A program made the translations under genes and the position numbers. The notes under the pieces are model-generated. The model was not told where the DNA came from. It saw only the letters and a list, made by a program, of their open reading frames with translations, and did not search any database. A stretch of DNA of 64,000 nucleotides from Corella eumyota (taxonomy: Eukaryota > Chordata > Ascidiacea > Phlebobranchia > Corellidae): NCBI GenBank assembly GCA_963082875.1, contig OY720102.1, forward strand, positions 2,542,001 through 2,606,000. The letters run 5' to 3'. This document shows positions 61,453-64,000 of the stretch, piece by piece (the stretch's first letter is position 1; every line of letters begins with the position of its first letter).

Positions 61453-62093
61453 TGTAAAGTTTGCAAAGTTCTGCAAAATAATTATTACTTTTTTTATAAA
61501 GTTTACTCGTATTAAAATTTGGTTCACACTATCTACATAAACCTTAAATTATAGTTACATATATACTTGCGTAATGCCTAAATTTTTATCTATATCTTAA
61601 GCAGATAAAAATGACATGTGTTAAGTTAACACAAGATCTGCGTTATCAAAACCTGGTCCAATTTTCACTGAATTGAAATCACATTTTACAAAAAAATATA
61701 AAATTTCCTTTTCTTGTGCTTTTTAGAATGTTTAAATAATGTTATGGTTTTGAGTATTACACGTATGTGTTGTTTTTTTAAGACCAACCTTAACTAAAAG
61801 CCTTTTTGCGTGAAATTTGGTTTTTAAAATATGATCTTCATCAGTTTGTTACTGTTAATATAAACTTAGTTTTTAGATTAATATTTTATTTGAATAATTT
61901 TTGCTAGACTCCACTGTTAAGATTGTGTTTAAAAAGGTAAGGTTTGGATTTTATCTTTTAAGATTATTTATGTGTAAAATAATTTTGACAACACTATGTT
62001 ACAATAGGGGATTTTTTATTTAAGTATCCAACGACACGTGGTATACTACTAAGTATATTTTCCTACTTTATAAGTTTTATAGTCTGATTTAAA
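61453..62093. promoter_or_regulatory. Divergent promoter region, CAP-mucin gene and LCMT2
   Basis: About 640 bases between divergent starts. A CACGTG E-box lies at 62035-62040, 54 bases before the LCMT2 ATG, and a TTTATAAG element lies around 62076. Otherwise AT-rich. Confidence 0.4.
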
Positions 62094-64000
62094 ATGGATT
62101 CATCAAGTAGTACACAAGTAAGTTTAAATTGAAAGCTAATTTATTTTTGGTGTTGTTTTTTTAATTTATTTAATACGCAAAGAAGTGTTGCAGTTCCTTA
62201 AATACAGCATAGGGAAGAACGATATATTTCAAATATTTTAAATTTTATCATAACGTACTTTTTGACTTTGCATCTTTTAAATTAAAAAATATCCTTATGT
62301 CTGTCTAAAGGTATATTTTTATTATTTTGTTTTAATATTGTAAGGTTCAAGGAACTAATGACAGCAGTATTGTGAGCAAACTGTCAATGGTCAAGTTTGG
62401 TTACATGGAAGATCCTTACATTGAATATTTTGTTGATAAATATCAAAGAAGAACTCCTTTAATTAATAGGGGGTATTACTTAAGAGCAAAAGGAGTTACC
62501 CATGTAGTAGAGAAGTTTTTAAAAGGTAAATAAATAGGTTTATGTTTTAAGATTTAATGAGTAAATTTAAAACAGGCAAATACATTTTGTTTTATTGAAA
62601 TTGGGGGTTAACTTTTACTTTTCGTTGTTTTGTTGAAATTTTATATCAATTTATACTACATTATATTCCCATATTTGTATTTTTCCCTTTTTCATCTATA
62701 CTTTAATAATGATCTTTCTAAAGTGTACTAAAGCAGTGGGAATCGAACCCAGGGCCTCAAGTAGTAAAGCCTCCTATTCACTACATCACCCTGGTGGACT
62801 ACTTAGAATACAGTTGGAAAATATTACATTTTTAAATGTGTGTTTAGGTGTTAAAGGTAAAAAACAAATTATTTCACTCGGATGTGGATTTGACACCACT
62901 TACTTCAGAGTCCAAGCTAACTTTCCATCCGAAGAGTTTTTGTTTATTGAAATTGATTATAAAGATGTTATTCATAGAAAGTTCGAACTCTCAAAAGCGT
63001 TTAACAAATTTGAAAAAATGGAAGTTGACTCGAAATTTCAAGATATCATTAAATTAAAGTAAGTGTGTAACATATTCATGTGGATTTATTTTTTCTTTTG
63101 TAATAAAACCCACTATAATCTTAGTTATATCTTAACAATAATTACTTAAATTTATTTTTTATTTTATTTAAATCTCTCTTATTTTTTTTAAGGACCAAAG
63201 ATTGTTGCTACTTAAGTTATGATCTACGAAACGTTGGCTCGGTTTTATTTAATCAATCTTTACTAGATTGTGGGATTGAGAAAAATATTCCAACTCTGGT
63301 TATATCTGAAATTGTGTTAACAGTAAGTTTAAATAAGTAACTTTATAAAAATCTACTTTACTTATTATATAATTTACAATATTGTGCTTAAAAAAAAGTA
63401 TTTTTAACTCAAACTTTTTTAAACTAAGTTTTGCATCAAAAATTAAAAAATTTAAATTCCATTTAGCTTAATTGTCTCAAATAATGATTTAAATTTTAGT
63501 ACTTGACCGCAAGTCAATCGAATCGGGTGTTAAGATGGGTGGATCATTATTTTGACAATGCTTTGATGTTGGTGGCTGAACAAATGTTACCTAATGATGG
63601 ATTTGGTCGAGTCATGTACAAGTAAAAAGAAAATAATATATTTTCTTCAATATTAAGTTTTATGTATGCATGCTATTTTTAAAGTAAAGTAGTTAAATTT
63701 TGCAAATTAATAATTTGCTTGTTTTTAATTTGAGTTGTTTTATCTGTTAGTGTATTAAAACTTAAGCTAATGGGATTATTGTTGAAATCATTTATATACA
63801 TTTTAATTTTTACAGACATTTCCGAAACCTATCTAGTCCTTTATTATCAATTGATAATTATCCCACCTTATCAAGCCAAGAGGAACGACACAGAAAATTT
63901 AATTTTAACTGTTTATCCTCGATAACTTTTAACGAATTTTACACAAGTTGTCTGTCTGATGATGAGAAACAAAGAATTAAGAAAATTGAATTGTTTGATG
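62094..64000 (+). CDS. LCMT2: tRNA wybutosine-synthesizing protein 4 (LCMT2), 5' part
   Basis: Exons 62094-62117, 62345-62525, 62848-63058, 63193-63322, 63500-63621 and 63816 to the window end; the 3' part is missing. LCMT2/TYW4 uses S-adenosylmethionine for the last methylation and methoxycarbonylation steps of wybutosine at position 37 of tRNA-Phe. The protein starts MDSSSSTQVQGTNDSSIVSK and contains RRTPLINRGYYLRAKGV, the SAM-site motif SLGCGFDTTYFR, ISEIVLTYLTA, AEQMLPNDGFGRVMYKHFR and NEFYTSCLSDDEKQRI. NDSS, INRGYY and NEFY agree with LCMT2 rather than the PP2A methyltransferase LCMT1. The Kelch-repeat C-terminal half expected in TYW4 lies outside the window. Exon 3 is preceded closely by a tRNA-like repeat. 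Confidence 0.9.
62733..62799 (-). repeat. tRNA-like SINE head, different family
   Basis: Read on the minus strand, it has a box A-like GTGATGTAGTGAATAGGAGG followed 25 bases on by box B GGGTTCGATTCCC, with the spacing of a tRNA gene. It does not fold convincingly into a full cloverleaf and lacks a proper acceptor stem, so it looks like a tRNA-derived repeat, not a tRNA gene. It shares no body with the three SINEs elsewhere. It lies in LCMT2 intron 2, about 50 bases before exon 3. Confidence 0.6.

Noticed and set aside
62733-62799. Possible functional tRNA gene
   Set aside because: Box A and box B are present, but no acceptor stem or good cloverleaf could be paired; treated as a repeat.
62709-62847. 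Open frame leading into LCMT2 exon 3
   Set aside because: It runs through the tRNA-like repeat; the real exon starts after TTTAG at 62847, where the phase matches exon 2.

Overview
This is an AT-rich stretch of animal nuclear DNA. It looks like a tunicate, most probably a Ciona-type ascidian. The reasons are chordate-style genes (ZP-domain, CUB/kringle/lectin protease, flotillin, BRISC subunit BABAM2), very compact gene spacing, short introns of about 60-600 bp beside several intron-free genes, and dispersed tRNA-derived SINEs. The species call is inference from gene content. No virus-like element, CRISPR array or functional tRNA/rRNA gene was seen.

Layout. 1-2.2 kb: 3' end of an SLC22-type organic-ion transporter (+). 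2.4-9.5 kb: a 16-exon secreted modular serine protease (-) with signal peptide, kringle, C-type lectin, a duplicated three-part module ending in CUB, a third CUB and a trypsin domain. 11.4-16.9 kb: a divergent SLC6 transporter (-). 17.75-18.3 kb: an unrecognised single-exon 179-aa protein behind a TATA box (+). 19.1-25.0 kb: an 18-exon coiled-coil protein (-) with two SINEs in its introns. 25.7-32.5 kb: three intron-free genes in a row (+), NOP56 and two LPCAT-type acyltransferases. 32.9-36.7 kb: BABAM2 and, upstream of it, intron-free DHDDS (both -). 37.2-41.6 kb: a ZP-domain membrane protein (-). 43.5-45.8 kb: alpha-SNAP (-) with a SINE in an intron. 46.9-48.0 kb: intron-free sphingolipid delta-4 desaturase (+). 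49.0-54.4 kb: a tandem array of two short SPFH-only flotillins followed by a full-length flotillin-1 (+). 55.7-56.4 kb: a 105-aa single-pass membrane protein (-). 57.3-61.5 kb: a secreted CAP-domain protein with a long Thr/Pro mucin tail (-). 62.1-64.0 kb: 5' part of LCMT2/TYW4 (+).

Most of the genes are unrelated housekeeping or cell-surface functions packed together, not one pathway. Lipid and membrane biology recurs (LPCAT pair, DHDDS, DEGS, flotillins, SNAP). Three parts look least described: the protease with two tandem copies of an unfamiliar two-domain unit, the truncated flotillin paralogues, and the leaderless 179-aa protein. Exon boundaries were placed by eye from GT/AG signals and reading phase and may be off by a base or so. 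Residue numbers are approximate.
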